Shown here piece after piece: positions 49,917 to 59,751 of a DNA stretch of 64,000 bases (the first letter of the stretch is position 1; every line of letters begins with the position of its first letter). A model generated the notes under the pieces. It searched no databases and was not told the DNA's origin. It was given only the letters and a program-made list of their open reading frames with translations. The position numbers were made by a program, and so were the translations under genes. The stretch spans positions 1 to 64,000 of the forward strand of contig CAVOSJ010000003.1 in NCBI GenBank assembly GCA_963698885.1. Direction: 5' to 3'. Source of the DNA: JBARKJ01 sp963698885. Lineage in GTDB: Bacteria; Nitrospirota; JACRHJ01.

Positions 49917-51278
49917 ATGAAAATTTCCATAATATTCCCTAAAAAAGACGGCGACCCCGGCGCGATGGGCATGACTATGCCTTACGTCCTGCCGCACCTG
50001 GCCGCGCTGTCCCAGCCCCGGCACGAGATAGAACTCGTGAACCTCTTCAAGCAGAAAGAGGATTACAGCGGAAGGCTTCCGGACCTGGTCGGGATAAGCG
50101 TCATGACGCCGATGGCCCAGGAGGCGTACCGGGTCGCCGGCGAGTACAGGAAGCGCGGGGTCAAGGTGGTCCTTGGCGGTCATCACGTCAGCGCGATGCC
50201 GTTCGACGCGAAAGAGCATGCAGATGCGGTGGCGGTGGGCGAGGCGGAGGAGACCTGGAAAATCATTCTGGACGATGCGGAAAATAACGCGCTGAAAGAT
50301 TTTTATATAGGGGGGCCGCTTTACGATGAAGGTTATTTCAAAGGCTATAACATCCATCATTCGCCGGAGCGGCCCAGCCTCGTTGGACTCCCCCAGCCCA
50401 GGCGGGAGCTGCTAAAAAACAGATACTTCTTCGACTGCATAATCACCACGCGCGGCTGTCCGTACAGGTGCAAATTCTGCGGCACGTCCAGGTTTTACGG
50501 CGGCGTCGTGCGGCACAGGCCGGTGGAGGAAGTGATAGACGAGATCCGCCGGATGGGCAGGTTCTTTTTGATGGCGGACGACGACATATTCGGCGACATT
50601 TCATATCGCCTGAATCTGTATTCGAAGATGGACGGGCTTAAGAGATTCATGCGGTGGCATGGCGCAGGAGCGGTCTCCGCGGTACTTGAGCGGGACGGCG
50701 AGGAGATGGTGAAGCTCGCCGCTAAAAGCGGGCTGGAGACGGTATTTACCGGGCTGGAATCGGCGGAAGGCGATACGCTGGACGCGCTCGGAATAAACGC
50801 GAAGCTCAGGCGTCCTGAAGGCGGGAACCTTGAAAAAATCGCCCTGGCGGTAAAGAAGGTGCAATCGCTTGGCGTAATGGTCTTCGGGTTTTTTGTCATG
50901 GGTTTCGACACGGACGACAGCCAGAGTTTCGACAGGACGCTGGAGTTCTGCGACAGGCTGAACGTGCCGCCCATACCGTTTTTGCTCATGCCGCTCCCGG
51001 GGACGCCGCTCTGGGACGAGATGAGCGGCAGGCTCATTCCCGGACATGGCTGGGGGAAATGGGACGGAGTGCATGCGCTATGCGACCACCCCTCCCTTTC
51101 GCCGCGCCAACGGGAGGCGCTGCTTTACAAGCTCAGGAAGAGCGCTTATACGTATGGGAGGATTTTGCGCAGGGTAAAAGGTTTTTCACCGGCCGCCGCC
51201 ATGAACGGCTTTATGATGCAGGTTGGAATCAGGCGGAGCTTCGAAAGCGACTGGAAGAGGACTAATGGCGGAATATGA
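49917..51278 (+). CDS. Cobalamin-binding radical SAM enzyme (4 of 4)
   Basis: 453 residues, paired by similarity with the copy at 48490 (ISVMTPMAQEAYRV, GGHHVSAMPFDAKEH, FYGGVVRHRPVEEV). Cluster ligands are C181, C185 and C188 (CPYRCKFC). Its start codon lies only a few bases after the inverted repeat, and no good ribosome site is seen, so translation may depend on the repeat structure. It overlaps the next gene by 14 bp. Confidence 0.88.
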   Translation: MKISIIFPKKDGDPGAMGMTMPYVLPHLAALSQPRHEIELVNLFKQKEDYSGRLPDLVGISVMTPMAQEAYRVAGEYRKRGVKVVLGGHHVSAMPFDAKEHADAVAVGEAEETWKIILDDAENNALKDFYIGGPLYDEGYFKGYNIHHSPERPSLVGLPQPRRELLKNRYFFDCIITTRGCPYRCKFCGTSRFYGGVVRHRPVEEVIDEIRRMGRFFLMADDDIFGDISYRLNLYSKMDGLKRFMRWHGAGAVSAVLERDGEEMVKLAAKSGLETVFTGLESAEGDTLDALGINAKLRRPEGGNLEKIALAVKKVQSLGVMVFGFFVMGFDTDDSQSFDRTLEFCDRLNVPPIPFLLMPLPGTPLWDEMSGRLIPGHGWGKWDGVHALCDHPSLSPRQREALLYKLRKSAYTYGRILRRVKGFSPAAAMNGFMMQVGIRRSFESDWKRTNGGI

Positions 51279-52772
51279 CGCTGTAATAATAGGCGCGGGA
51301 GTTGCCGGCCTCGTAGCCGGGAATTACCTGCTGGATTCGGGGAAGACGGTTTTAATCGTCGAGCAGATAAAGTATCCCGGCGGGTGCGCCTGCACGTTCG
51401 GGAAGCAGGGGTATAAATTCGACGGCGCCGTACACTGGATAAGCCAGGCTGGCGAAGGCGGGATAGTAAAATCGATTTTGAAGGAGTTCGGGCTGGACGA
51501 GGAAGTGCGGTTCGAGCGGCTTCCGGCGCCGCCGCGGGTATGGTTCCATGACAGAAAAATCGAGCCTTCCTTCGGCAGGGAAAATATAATCAAATCTTTT
51601 TCCGCTGCCTTCCCGGACGAATCAAATAAATTGGATGCGTTCTGGAACGAGACGGAAGAGACGCTTAAGCAGCTCTGGCGGCTTGTAAAACGGCAGCCGT
51701 CGAAGATGGCGTCATTCGAAAAGCTGCTGTTCAACCTTTCGTTCCCGTTCAAGTTTAAAAAAATCGCAAAATATCACAAGAAAAAAGCGTCCGACGTTAT
51801 CGCGGAATATTTCAGGGACGACCGGCTCTCAGGCTTGCCCTGGAGACGATGGGAATTTTTTCTGACATATCGTTCGTGCACTATGCGTGGTTTAATTCCG
51901 TCGCCCTGGAAGGGGACGCCTATTATCCGGCCGGAGGCATCCGCGCGGTACCTGACGCACTGGCTAACCGGTTCGTATCCAGGGGCGGAGAGATAAGGTA
52001 TCGGTGCAAGGCGGAGAAGATTATTTTTACGGATAAAAAAATTTCGGGCGTCATAGCGAACGGTGAAGAGATATCCGCGAAGGTAGTGGTTTCCGCGTCC
52101 GACGCGACGAAGACATTTTTGAGCCTTATCGGCGAAGAAAAACTCCCGGCGGAATTTGTATCCGGCCTGAAAGAGTGGAAGGTGTCGGAGCCGTTCTTTT
52201 ATGTGTACCTGGGAGTGAATTCCGATTTACGCGAAAGAGGCTTCGACGGCTCGCCGATATGGTATATACCGAAAAACATCGACAGGAAATCTCTGCCGAT
52301 GCTGGGAGGAAAAGCGCTCGGCATTGGGATGCCGTCCCTTCTGGACCGCTCTCTCGCGCCTGAAGGAAAGAGCGTGGTAATCATCGGCATGGCCGCGTCA
52401 TGCGCTTTCATGGACGCCTGCCCGGTCCGGACCGAGGCCGGGGTGAACTACAGGGAAAACGAGCATTACAAGGCTGTCAAGGAAAAAGTGGGCGAGTATC
52501 TGATAGACCTCGCGGAGGAGGCGATACCCGGCCTTCGGGAAAATATAGAACTGAAAATATTCGCCACCCCGCACACGTTCGAGCGTTATACCGGGAACCT
52601 GCACGGGGCGTCGTCCGGATGGTCTATGGCAGCGGACAAGCAACACAAACTGTCCGTGAAAACGCCTATACCGGGCTTATATCTTGCGGGGCATTGGACG
52701 ATGAACCCGGGCGGAGTGCCGGCCGCATTCGTGAGCGGGAAACTGGCGGCGGAAGAAATTCTGAAACGCTAA
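51265..52772 (+). CDS. Second CrtI-type FAD-dependent oxidoreductase
   Basis: About 502 residues when joined. N-terminal FAD motif GAGVAGLVAG with YPGGCACTFGKQG, C-terminal GLYLAGHWTMNPGGVPAAFVSG. A base appears to be missing near 51830: the first piece runs to ...YFRDDRLS and the second continues LALETMGIFSDISFVHYAW. Start ATG 51265 after GGAAGAGG. It is a distant paralogue of the enzyme at 43385, so the chain may be desaturated or isomerised in two stages. It is convergent with fabG, overlapping by 4 bp. Confidence 0.85.
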
Positions 52773-53494
52773 ATTATCCGGCTGTCCAGATTGAACGTCT
52801 GGCCGCTGACGGAGCTTATGCCCGTCAAATGAAGTATGAAAGAAGCGACCTCGGCGGGATTTGAATAGACCTTCAGCAGGCCCTCCGAGAGGGCGTTTGA
52901 TTTTGCCCGTTCCGATGCGGAATTTCCCATCTCCGTAAGCATGTATCCCGGCAGGACGCAGTTTGACTGTATGCCGTGCGGCGCGAGTTCCATGGCCGCA
53001 GCCTTCGTAAGTCCAATCAAAGCGGCCTTGGAAGCCGCATAGGCCGCATGTCCCGCTTTCCCTCTGACCCCTGTAATCGAGCCGACATTAATTATATGGC
53101 CGGAGGTTTGGCTTATCATAACACGTGAAGCGGCCTTTATCATATTGAACGGCCCCTTCAGGTTTATCCGTAGAGTTTCGTCGAGGGCCTCGTCCGTCAG
53201 GCGCAGCAGCAGTGCTTCATGCGAAACGCCCGCATTGTTTATCAGCGCGTCCAGCCGCCCCCAGCGGGCCTCCGCCGCATGTACCAGATCCCCGGCCTCA
53301 TCAGCAAAGCCTACGTCCGCCTGAAAAACCAGAGCGTCGCCGCCCGATGACATTATCTCTTTCGCAACCGCCTCGGCCTTTGCCCGTGAACTTGAATAAT
53401 TGACTGCCACGCCCCAGCCCGCGCGTCCAAAAGCGAGGGCAACCTCGCGCCCCAACCCTCTCGACGCGCCGGTAACTATGACTGCTTTTCGCAT
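52769..53494 (-). CDS. fabG: SDR-family 3-oxoacyl-ACP reductase-like protein
   Basis: 241 residues. NAD(P)-binding TGASRGLG, NNAG, catalytic Ser in NVGSITG, and YAASK active site. It looks like FabG. Its ATG overlaps the bioF stop as TGATG, so it belongs to the biotin operon, yet its 3' end meets the ketosynthase cluster. It could reduce keto groups for either pathway. Confidence 0.87.
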   Translation of the reverse strand: MRKAVIVTGASRGLGREVALAFGRAGWGVAVNYSSSRAKAEAVAKEIMSSGGDALVFQADVGFADEAGDLVHAAEARWGRLDALINNAGVSHEALLLRLTDEALDETLRINLKGPFNMIKAASRVMISQTSGHIINVGSITGVRGKAGHAAYAASKAALIGLTKAAAMELAPHGIQSNCVLPGYMLTEMGNSASERAKSNALSEGLLKVYSNPAEVASFILHLTGISSVSGQTFNLDSRII

Positions 53495-54613
53495 CAAAGC
53501 TTCTCTACCGCGCCAAGGAGCGCCTCGATTTCCGAAGGCCCATGCGCCGCGGAAACAGTGAAGCGGATGCGGCATTGCTCCTTCCGGGACTGTCGGCGGC
53601 CTGATTGCGGGGGCATAAAAACCCGCGTCCAGGAGCGTGCCCGATAATTTTACCGCTTCGTCCGCCCCGCCGACGATTACAGGGATTATGGGGGTCCCGC
53701 CGCCGGTTACCTTAAAGCCCGATTTTTTTAATCCGTCCCGCAGTAGACGTGCGTTATCATGCAGACGCGAAAGCCTCTCCGGCTCATCTTGCAAAACTCT
53801 TAAAGCCGCCGAAGACGCGGCGCATGCGGGAGAGGGTAGGGCGGTGGAAAAAATAAAAGAGCGGGCGTTATTTATCAGCAGGTCGATTATCTCGGCGTTG
53901 CCAGCGGCAAATGCACCGTAAGAGCCGAGCGCCTTTCCGAGCGTGCCCATCTGGATAACGTCAGGCCCGGCGGACAATTTGAAATGTTCAAACAGACCGC
54001 GTCCGGTACTTCCTAAAACTCCGGTGGAATGGGCCTCGTCAACCATCAAAAGGGCGTTATATTCTTTTGATATCCGGACAATCTCCGGCAGGGGGGCGAT
54101 ATCCCCGTCCATGCTGAAGACGCCCTCGGTGACGATGAGCCGTTTTTTATAACCTGATTTTTCAGAGAGCAGTTTTTTCAGGCCGGCGTGATCGTTGTGG
54201 TCGTAGATACTGACTTCCGCTCCCGATAGCCTGCACCCGTCGATGATGCTTGCGTGGTTTAAACGGTCGCTGAAAATTATATCGCCTTCTCCCGCCAGCG
54301 CGGGGATTATCCCGGTGTTGGCCAGATAGCCGGAGCCGAAAAGCAGCGACGACCCGGTCGATTTAAAATCAGCAATCTCTTTGCGCAGGTTTTCGTGGTA
54401 TCCGGTATGGCCGGAAATGAGAGGCGCGGACCCCGCCCCGAAACCATAATTTTCCGAGGCCTCTTTCGCGGCGGAGATTACTTCCGGATGCATTGCCAGG
54501 CCGAGGTAGTCGTTCGAGCAGAACAACGTGACTTCCCGGCCGTCGATTACGGCGCGGGTTGGGGAAATTTTTTTGACGGTCTTCAAGTAACGCGGGTACT
54601 TAAAATTTTGCAA
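53494..54613 (-). CDS. bioF: 8-amino-7-oxononanoate synthase
   Basis: About 373 residues when joined. PLP enzyme condensing pimeloyl-thioester with alanine; the PLP lysine is in MGTLGKALGSYG and the core FCSNDYLGLA is typical. One extra base near 53575 makes the frame run through into fabG; removing it gives the normal end RIRFTVSAAHGPSEIEALL and a stop at 53494. I chose TTG 54613 (MQNFKYPRYL), just after the bioW stop; an ATG at 54655 lies inside bioW. Confidence 0.9.
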
Positions 54614-54614
54614 T

Positions 54615-55458
54615 TTAATTGGCTCCGCGAATATGCAGAATTTCCACCGACCCATTGACCAGCACCGGCGTCTCCCGCATGTAATCGAGATATTTCTTCA
54701 TATCGAATTTATCCGCATCCACAAAAAACGCCCGTCCGCCGAATGCGCTGCCCGGCTCTTTTATAGAGGTTATCCTGCAATATCCGCGGGCCAGGGATGC
54801 GGCATAACCGGTGGTATAGCGCGGGTCGTCGGAGATGCATAATTCGGCTACCGCGCCCGGCGCATTCGCTACCTTCGTCGCAAGCGCGAGGGCTTCCCGG
54901 AAATGGGATGTAACGCAGTTTAATTCCTTTTCAGCCCGCAAAATTTGAGGAAGCGCATTTTGACCCCAGTCCACAGCACGCGCCCGGACTCCACGCACAC
55001 GGTCCTGCTCCAGCCTCTCTCCCGTCCTGGCGTCAATCAGCATCGCCCCGCGCATGTTCTCTCCGCATGGCGAAGCGCCGGAGGAAATCCGGTCCAGCGC
55101 GCCTCTCGCGGCAATCTCGGAGACGCCCGCCTTCACGAGTTCAAAGACGGCAATATCATGGGAAATATTTACGGCAAAATTTACTTGTACCAATTGCAGC
55201 CGTGTGCGGGCCGACGGAGGGCGTTCGGTGGGGATTGTTTATTACCGGGAGCGGCTTAAACTTAAAAATCTCTTTCCCTGCGAGTGACGTAACCGTGACC
55301 GCTATCTCTTCCGGCGGGCCGTTCTCGTGCGACATCGCACGCTTGATAAGCGCTGATGTCACCGCCTCGACTTCATCAGCCGGGGCGATCCTCTCCGCGC
55401 CTGATATGTGCCTGCCGCCCCGGGCCGCGCGCATCCTGACGGAGAACAGTTCAGCCAT
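54615..55458 (-). CDS. bioW: 6-carboxyhexanoate--CoA ligase (pimeloyl-CoA synthetase)
   Basis: About 280 residues when joined. The N-terminus SVRMRAARGGRHISGAERI and the later ISDDPRYTTGYAAS segment are BioW signatures. BioW activates pimelate with ATP and CoA to start biotin synthesis without the BioC/BioH route. One extra base near 55195 (after HTAA) splits the gene. The start overlaps the bioB end by 8 bp. Confidence 0.9.
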
Positions 55459-56368
55459 GAAGCCGCATCCCCAGGTCTTCTATCATGCGGAGGTCGTCCG
55501 CGAAATCCCTGCCGTTAGTCGTGAGATAATCGCCCATCAAAAGGCCGTTTGCGCCAGCCATGAAAATCATCGGGTGCAACTCGCGAAGCGAGGTCAGCCT
55601 TCCGCCGCATACCCGTATTTCCTTTTCCGGCAGGGTGTGCCGGAGCAGGGCGATAGATTTAAGCGCCTCGAAAGGCGTCATGAAATCCGCATTTTCTAAA
55701 GGCGTGCCCGGTATAGGCATAAGGAAATTGACCGGGACCGAATCTATGCCAAGACGGGCCAGCTGGGAGGCCATTTCAGCCCGGTCGTTTAAATCCTCGC
55801 CCAGACCAAAAATCCCGCCGCTGCAAGTTGACAGCCCCGCATCCTTCGCGGCCAGAAGGGTCTCGACCCGCTCGTCGAACGTATGAGTCGAGCATATCCT
55901 CGGGAAAAAATTTTTCGAGGTTTCCAGGTTGTGGTGATAGCGGTTTAAGCCGGCCTCTTTTAAAGTGCGGAGCTGGGGAGCCGACAAAGTCCCAAGCGTG
56001 GCGCAGGGAAGAAAGCCCGTTTCCCGGACTCTTTCGACCATGCGGGCTATGCTGGAGAGCTCTTTGTCCGAGTTTATCCCCCGGCCGGATGTCACGATGC
56101 AGAAACGCCTCACGCCTTTTTCAAAGGCCCGGTTCGCCGCCTCCGTGACGGCATCCGCCGGAAGCAGCGGATATGTGTTGACCTGGGTCCCATGATGGGC
56201 GGACTGGGCGCAAAAGGCGCAGTCTTCCGGGCAGTTACCGGAACGGGCGTTGATTATGGAGCATGCGTCAACCAGGCCGCCGAAATTTTTTTCCCGGATG
56301 CGCCCGGCCTCCCGAATAAATTCCCAGGGCTTCTCTTCCAACTCCTTTAAATGATTCTTAATTTGCAT
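55451..56368 (-). CDS. bioB: Biotin synthase
   Basis: 305 residues. Radical SAM ligands C46, C50 and C53 (CPEDCAFC), with the conserved AHHG after them and the N-rich YHHNLETS region for the 2Fe-2S site. It inserts sulfur into dethiobiotin. First gene of bioB-bioW-bioF-fabG; bioA and bioD are not in the window. Confidence 0.96.
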   Translation of the reverse strand: MQIKNHLKELEEKPWEFIREAGRIREKNFGGLVDACSIINARSGNCPEDCAFCAQSAHHGTQVNTYPLLPADAVTEAANRAFEKGVRRFCIVTSGRGINSDKELSSIARMVERVRETGFLPCATLGTLSAPQLRTLKEAGLNRYHHNLETSKNFFPRICSTHTFDERVETLLAAKDAGLSTCSGGIFGLGEDLNDRAEMASQLARLGIDSVPVNFLMPIPGTPLENADFMTPFEALKSIALLRHTLPEKEIRVCGGRLTSLRELHPMIFMAGANGLLMGDYLTTNGRDFADDLRMIEDLGMRLHG

Positions 56369-56526
56369 TTTTTTTAAATGAGCGTTATCCTATAGTATGA
56401 GTTACAATATAAACAGAGGATAAGGTTAGACGGGGCGGAGTTTATTGTCAACATGAAAATAGGCGTAGGTTTACAAAGTCGGGTATGGTAATCAGGGTCG
56501 CGGAGGCCTGATTCGGCTCAAAGACC

Positions 56527-56555
56527 TTGACATCCGTATCCAAAGAAATTAATAT
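56527..56555 (+). promoter_or_regulatory. sigma70 promoter of clpC
   Basis: A perfect TTGACA (56527-56532) and TAATAT (56550-56555) with a 17-bp spacer lie 35 bp before the start codon. No CIRCE-type repeat is seen. Confidence 0.75.
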
Positions 56556-56590
56556 AAAATGTAAGTTGATAGAATAATTTGGGAGTCAAG

Positions 56591-59026
56591 ATGTTCGAAA
56601 AATTTACGGATAGAGGCAGGAAGGTGATAATCTTCGCCAGGGAAGAGGCGGAGAGGCACCAGAACGATTACCTTGGGACGGAGCACCTGCTCCTCGGGCT
56701 TCTCCGGGAAGAGGATGGCATACCTATCGCCGTGCTCCGGAAACTGGGCCTGAATACCGAGCAGGTCCGGATGGAGGTGGAGCGCAACCTCCCCGGCGGA
56801 ATGGGGAACCTCGCATTCGGCGAGATACCTTTCACCCCCAGGGCGAAAAAGGTTCTGGAACTGGCCATAGAGGAGGCCAGGCTCTTAGGCCACAATTATG
56901 TCGGCAGTGAACACCTCCTGCTTGGAATAATCAGGGAAGAAGAAGGGATAGGCGGCAAAATCATCCGGAACCTGGGGGCGCACCTCCTGGGGGCCCGCCA
57001 GCTTACTATAAATTTCGTACGCAGGAGCCCGGGACAGGCGGCCAGAGACAAGAAAAGCCCCACCCCGGCGCTGGACGAGTTCGGGCGCGACCTTACCCAG
57101 CTTGCCAAGGACGGGAAGCTCGACCCCGTAATAGGCCGGGATAACGAGATAGAGCGCGTAATGCAGATACTGTCCCGCCGGACCAAGAACAACCCGGTGC
57201 TCATCGGAGAGCCGGGTGTAGGCAAAACGGCTATTGTGGAGGGTCTGGCCCAGCGGATAGTGAACGACGAGGTGCCGGAAAACCTTGCAAACCGCAGGCT
57301 TGTCGCGCTGGACTTAGGCTCGTTAATCGCGGGCACCAAGTACAGGGGACAGTTCGAGGAACGTCTGAAAGTAGTGATGAAGGAGATCTCCCAGGCGGAG
57401 AACGTCATAATCTTTATAGATGAACTGCATACCCTTGTGGGCGCGGGCGCGGCGGAAGGCTCCGTGGACGCTTCTAGCATGTTAAAACCCGCCCTTTCCA
57501 GGGGCGAGATACAGTGCATAGGCGCAACCACGCTCGACGAGTTCCGCAAGCATATTGAGAAGGACGGCGCGCTTGAGAGGCGGTTCCAGCCCATCCAGGT
57601 AATGCCGCCGACGATGGAAGAGGCGGTTAAGATACTCCAGGGCCTGAAAGGGAAATACGAGGCCCACCACAAGGTTAAATATAAAGACGAGGCGGTGGAG
57701 GCTTCCGTAAAGCTCTCCGACCGCTATATAACCGACCGTTACCTGCCTGACAAGGCCATTGACATAATCGACGAGGCGGGCTCAAGGGCGAAGCTCCAGA
57801 AATATACCCTGCCGTCGGAGATACGCGCGGTAGAGCGCGACATGAAGAAGGCTGCCAAGAACAAGAGCCTGTTCCTCCGGCTGCAGGATTCGGAGAAGGC
57901 GGAGTATTTCACCCGCGAAGAGGAGCGCCTGAAAGAGCAGTTCGAAGAGGCGCAGCGCACCTGGCGCGACTCCCAGGAAAAGATCCAGCCATTGATAGGC
58001 GAGGAAGAAATCGCCGGGATTATATCGAAGATTACCGGGATTCCACTTTTCAAGCTCGAAGAGAAGGAATCCGAGAAGCTTCTCCGGATGGAGGAGTTTC
58101 TGCACAAGCGGATTGTCGGACAGGACGAAGCTATCCATGCGGTCTCAAGGGCGATCCGCCGCTCCCGCGCCGGCATAAAGAGCCGGAAAAAACCTATCGG
58201 CTCCTTCATCTTCCTCGGCCCCACCGGCGTGGGAAAGACGGAGCTTGCGAGGGTGCTGGCGGAATTCCTTTTCGATAACGAGGACGCTCTTATCAGGGTG
58301 GACATGTCCGAGTTCATGGAGAAGTTCACCGTCTCCAGGCTGACCGGGGCGCCTCCTGGATACGTGGGATACGAAGAGGGCGGCCAGTTGACCGAGAAGG
58401 TCCGAAGGCGTCCGTACTCGGTGGTGCTTTTCGACGAGATAGAGAAGGCCCATCCGGACCTCTTCAATATACTGCTCCAGGTCCTGGACGACGGCCTGCT
58501 CACGGACAGCTACGGGAGAAAGGTGGACTTCAAGAACACCGTGCTCATCATGACCTCAAACCTCGGGGCGAGGCTCATAGACAAGAACGTGAACATGGGC
58601 TTCCACAGCGACAAGGGCATGGACAGCAAGTCGATAAGCGATAAAGTGATGGGCGAACTGAAGCATTTCTTCAACCCGGAGTTCCTGAACCGGGTGGACG
58701 ACATGATCGTCTTCCATCAGTTGAATAACGAGCAGCTCTTGAAGATCGTGGACCTGCTGGTGGACGAAATGAACAGCATGATACTGGAGCAGAACATCCA
58801 GCTCGACGTGGCCCAGGAAGTGAAAGAGTGGATTATAAAGAATAACTTCCAGGTATCTTACGGGGCCAGGCCGCTAAGGCGCGCCATCCAGAAGAGTATC
58901 GAAGACCCGTTCTCCGAGGAACTCCTGCGCGGACGGTTCAAAGAGGGCGGGAAAATCCTCGTGAAGCTGCGCGACGGTTCAGTGGTGTTCGAGGAAGTTC
59001 CGCTGGAGGCTTTCGCTGAAGTCTGA
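56591..59026 (+). CDS. clpC: ATP-dependent Clp protease ATPase subunit ClpC
   Basis: 811 residues. Double Clp-N repeat (about 1-145), first AAA+ module (Walker A GEPGVGKT near 207), a middle domain with a short UVR-like coiled region, and a second AAA+ module (GPTGVGKT near 543) with the C-terminal D2-small domain. It unfolds substrates for ClpP. ATG 56591 after GGGAG is preferred over TTG 56579. Monocistronic with its own terminator. Confidence 0.96.
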   Translation: MFEKFTDRGRKVIIFAREEAERHQNDYLGTEHLLLGLLREEDGIPIAVLRKLGLNTEQVRMEVERNLPGGMGNLAFGEIPFTPRAKKVLELAIEEARLLGHNYVGSEHLLLGIIREEEGIGGKIIRNLGAHLLGARQLTINFVRRSPGQAARDKKSPTPALDEFGRDLTQLAKDGKLDPVIGRDNEIERVMQILSRRTKNNPVLIGEPGVGKTAIVEGLAQRIVNDEVPENLANRRLVALDLGSLIAGTKYRGQFEERLKVVMKEISQAENVIIFIDELHTLVGAGAAEGSVDASSMLKPALSRGEIQCIGATTLDEFRKHIEKDGALERRFQPIQVMPPTMEEAVKILQGLKGKYEAHHKVKYKDEAVEASVKLSDRYITDRYLPDKAIDIIDEAGSRAKLQKYTLPSEIRAVERDMKKAAKNKSLFLRLQDSEKAEYFTREEERLKEQFEEAQRTWRDSQEKIQPLIGEEEIAGIISKITGIPLFKLEEKESEKLLRMEEFLHKRIVGQDEAIHAVSRAIRRSRAGIKSRKKPIGSFIFLGPTGVGKTELARVLAEFLFDNEDALIRVDMSEFMEKFTVSRLTGAPPGYVGYEEGGQLTEKVRRRPYSVVLFDEIEKAHPDLFNILLQVLDDGLLTDSYGRKVDFKNTVLIMTSNLGARLIDKNVNMGFHSDKGMDSKSISDKVMGELKHFFNPEFLNRVDDMIVFHQLNNEQLLKIVDLLVDEMNSMILEQNIQLDVAQEVKEWIIKNNFQVSYGARPLRRAIQKSIEDPFSEELLRGRFKEGGKILVKLRDGSVVFEEVPLEAFAEV

Positions 59027-59045
59027 AACGCTAAGACTATAAATT

Positions 59046-59077
59046 AAAAAGCACGGGGTAAGTCCCCGTGCTTTTTT
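59046..59077 (+). terminator. Rho-independent terminator of clpC
   Basis: An 8-bp GC stem (GCACGGGG/CCCCGTGC) is extended by A/T pairs and followed by a long T run, 20 bp after the clpC stop. Confidence 0.92.
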
Positions 59078-59109
59078 GTTTTTTTTATCTTATTTATCTT
59101 ATTGTCAAT

Positions 59110-59206
59110 TTATGGGGCGGTTATGAGTTTATACACTCCGTAAACTCCCGCCGACACGAAACCCTAACACGGTAAACAGAAAACCCATAACGAATACGCC
59201 TGTCAT
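59110..59206 (-). CDS. Possible small membrane peptide (about 31 residues)
   Basis: An ATG at 59206 lies 6 nt after a strong GAGGAGG ribosome site. It starts MTGVFVMGFLFTVLGF, one hydrophobic helix. As written the frame closes at 59129 after 25 residues. Dropping one T gives a smoother ending (FVSAGVYGVYKLITAP) to a stop at 59110. A genuine single-helix small protein is plausible but unproven. Confidence 0.4.
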
Positions 59207-59280
59207 TTTAGGCCTCCTCTGTCTGGTAGATGTTCCTGACTTAAGTATAGCACAAGTTAAAGATAAAATCAGGAATTGCT

Positions 59281-59751
59281 ATGGGTAAGAAAAGCGCGGG
59301 ACTTCTGATGTACAGGCTGAGGGGCGGGGTCCTGGAACTGTTCCTTGTGCATCCCGGCGGGCCGTACTGGGCCAAAAAAGACCTGGGGGCGTGGACGATA
59401 CCGAAGGGGGAGATCTCCGAATCGGAGGAACCTCTTCATGCGGCGAAGCGTGAGTTTTTAGAGGAAACCGGCTTTCCCGTTCCGGAGGAAGCCCTTTTTT
59501 TGAAACTTACTCCTCTGAAGCAGCCGAGCGGGAAGGTCATACATGCCTGGGCGTTCGAGGGCGATTGCCTTCCGGAGACGCTTGCAAGCAACACCTGCAC
59601 CTTGCAGTGGCCGCCCAGGAGCGGGAAGTTCATTGACATTCCGGAGGTTGACAGGGGCGGGTGGTTTAAAATCCCGGAGGCGAAGGAGCGGATAATCGCG
59701 GGGCAGAGAGGTTTTATAGAGGAACTGGAAGAGAAGCTTAGCGTCCCCTGA
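59281..59751 (+). CDS. Nudix hydrolase
   Basis: 156 residues with a full Nudix box (GEISESEEPLHAAKREFLEETGF pattern, G-x5-E-x7-REFLEETG) preceded by LGAWTIPKG. The family hydrolyses nucleoside diphosphates linked to another group; the YWAKKDLGAW region resembles bacterial Ap4A/NTP-type members. It is convergent with the DUF4149 gene and overlaps it by 14 bp. Confidence 0.9.
   Translation: MGKKSAGLLMYRLRGGVLELFLVHPGGPYWAKKDLGAWTIPKGEISESEEPLHAAKREFLEETGFPVPEEALFLKLTPLKQPSGKVIHAWAFEGDCLPETLASNTCTLQWPPRSGKFIDIPEVDRGGWFKIPEAKERIIAGQRGFIEELEEKLSVP

Noticed and set aside
52769..54655. A natural BioF-FabG fusion protein
   Set aside because: Removing one base near 53575 restores a normal BioF C-terminus and a stop that overlaps a good fabG start, so the fusion is an artefact of the frame break.
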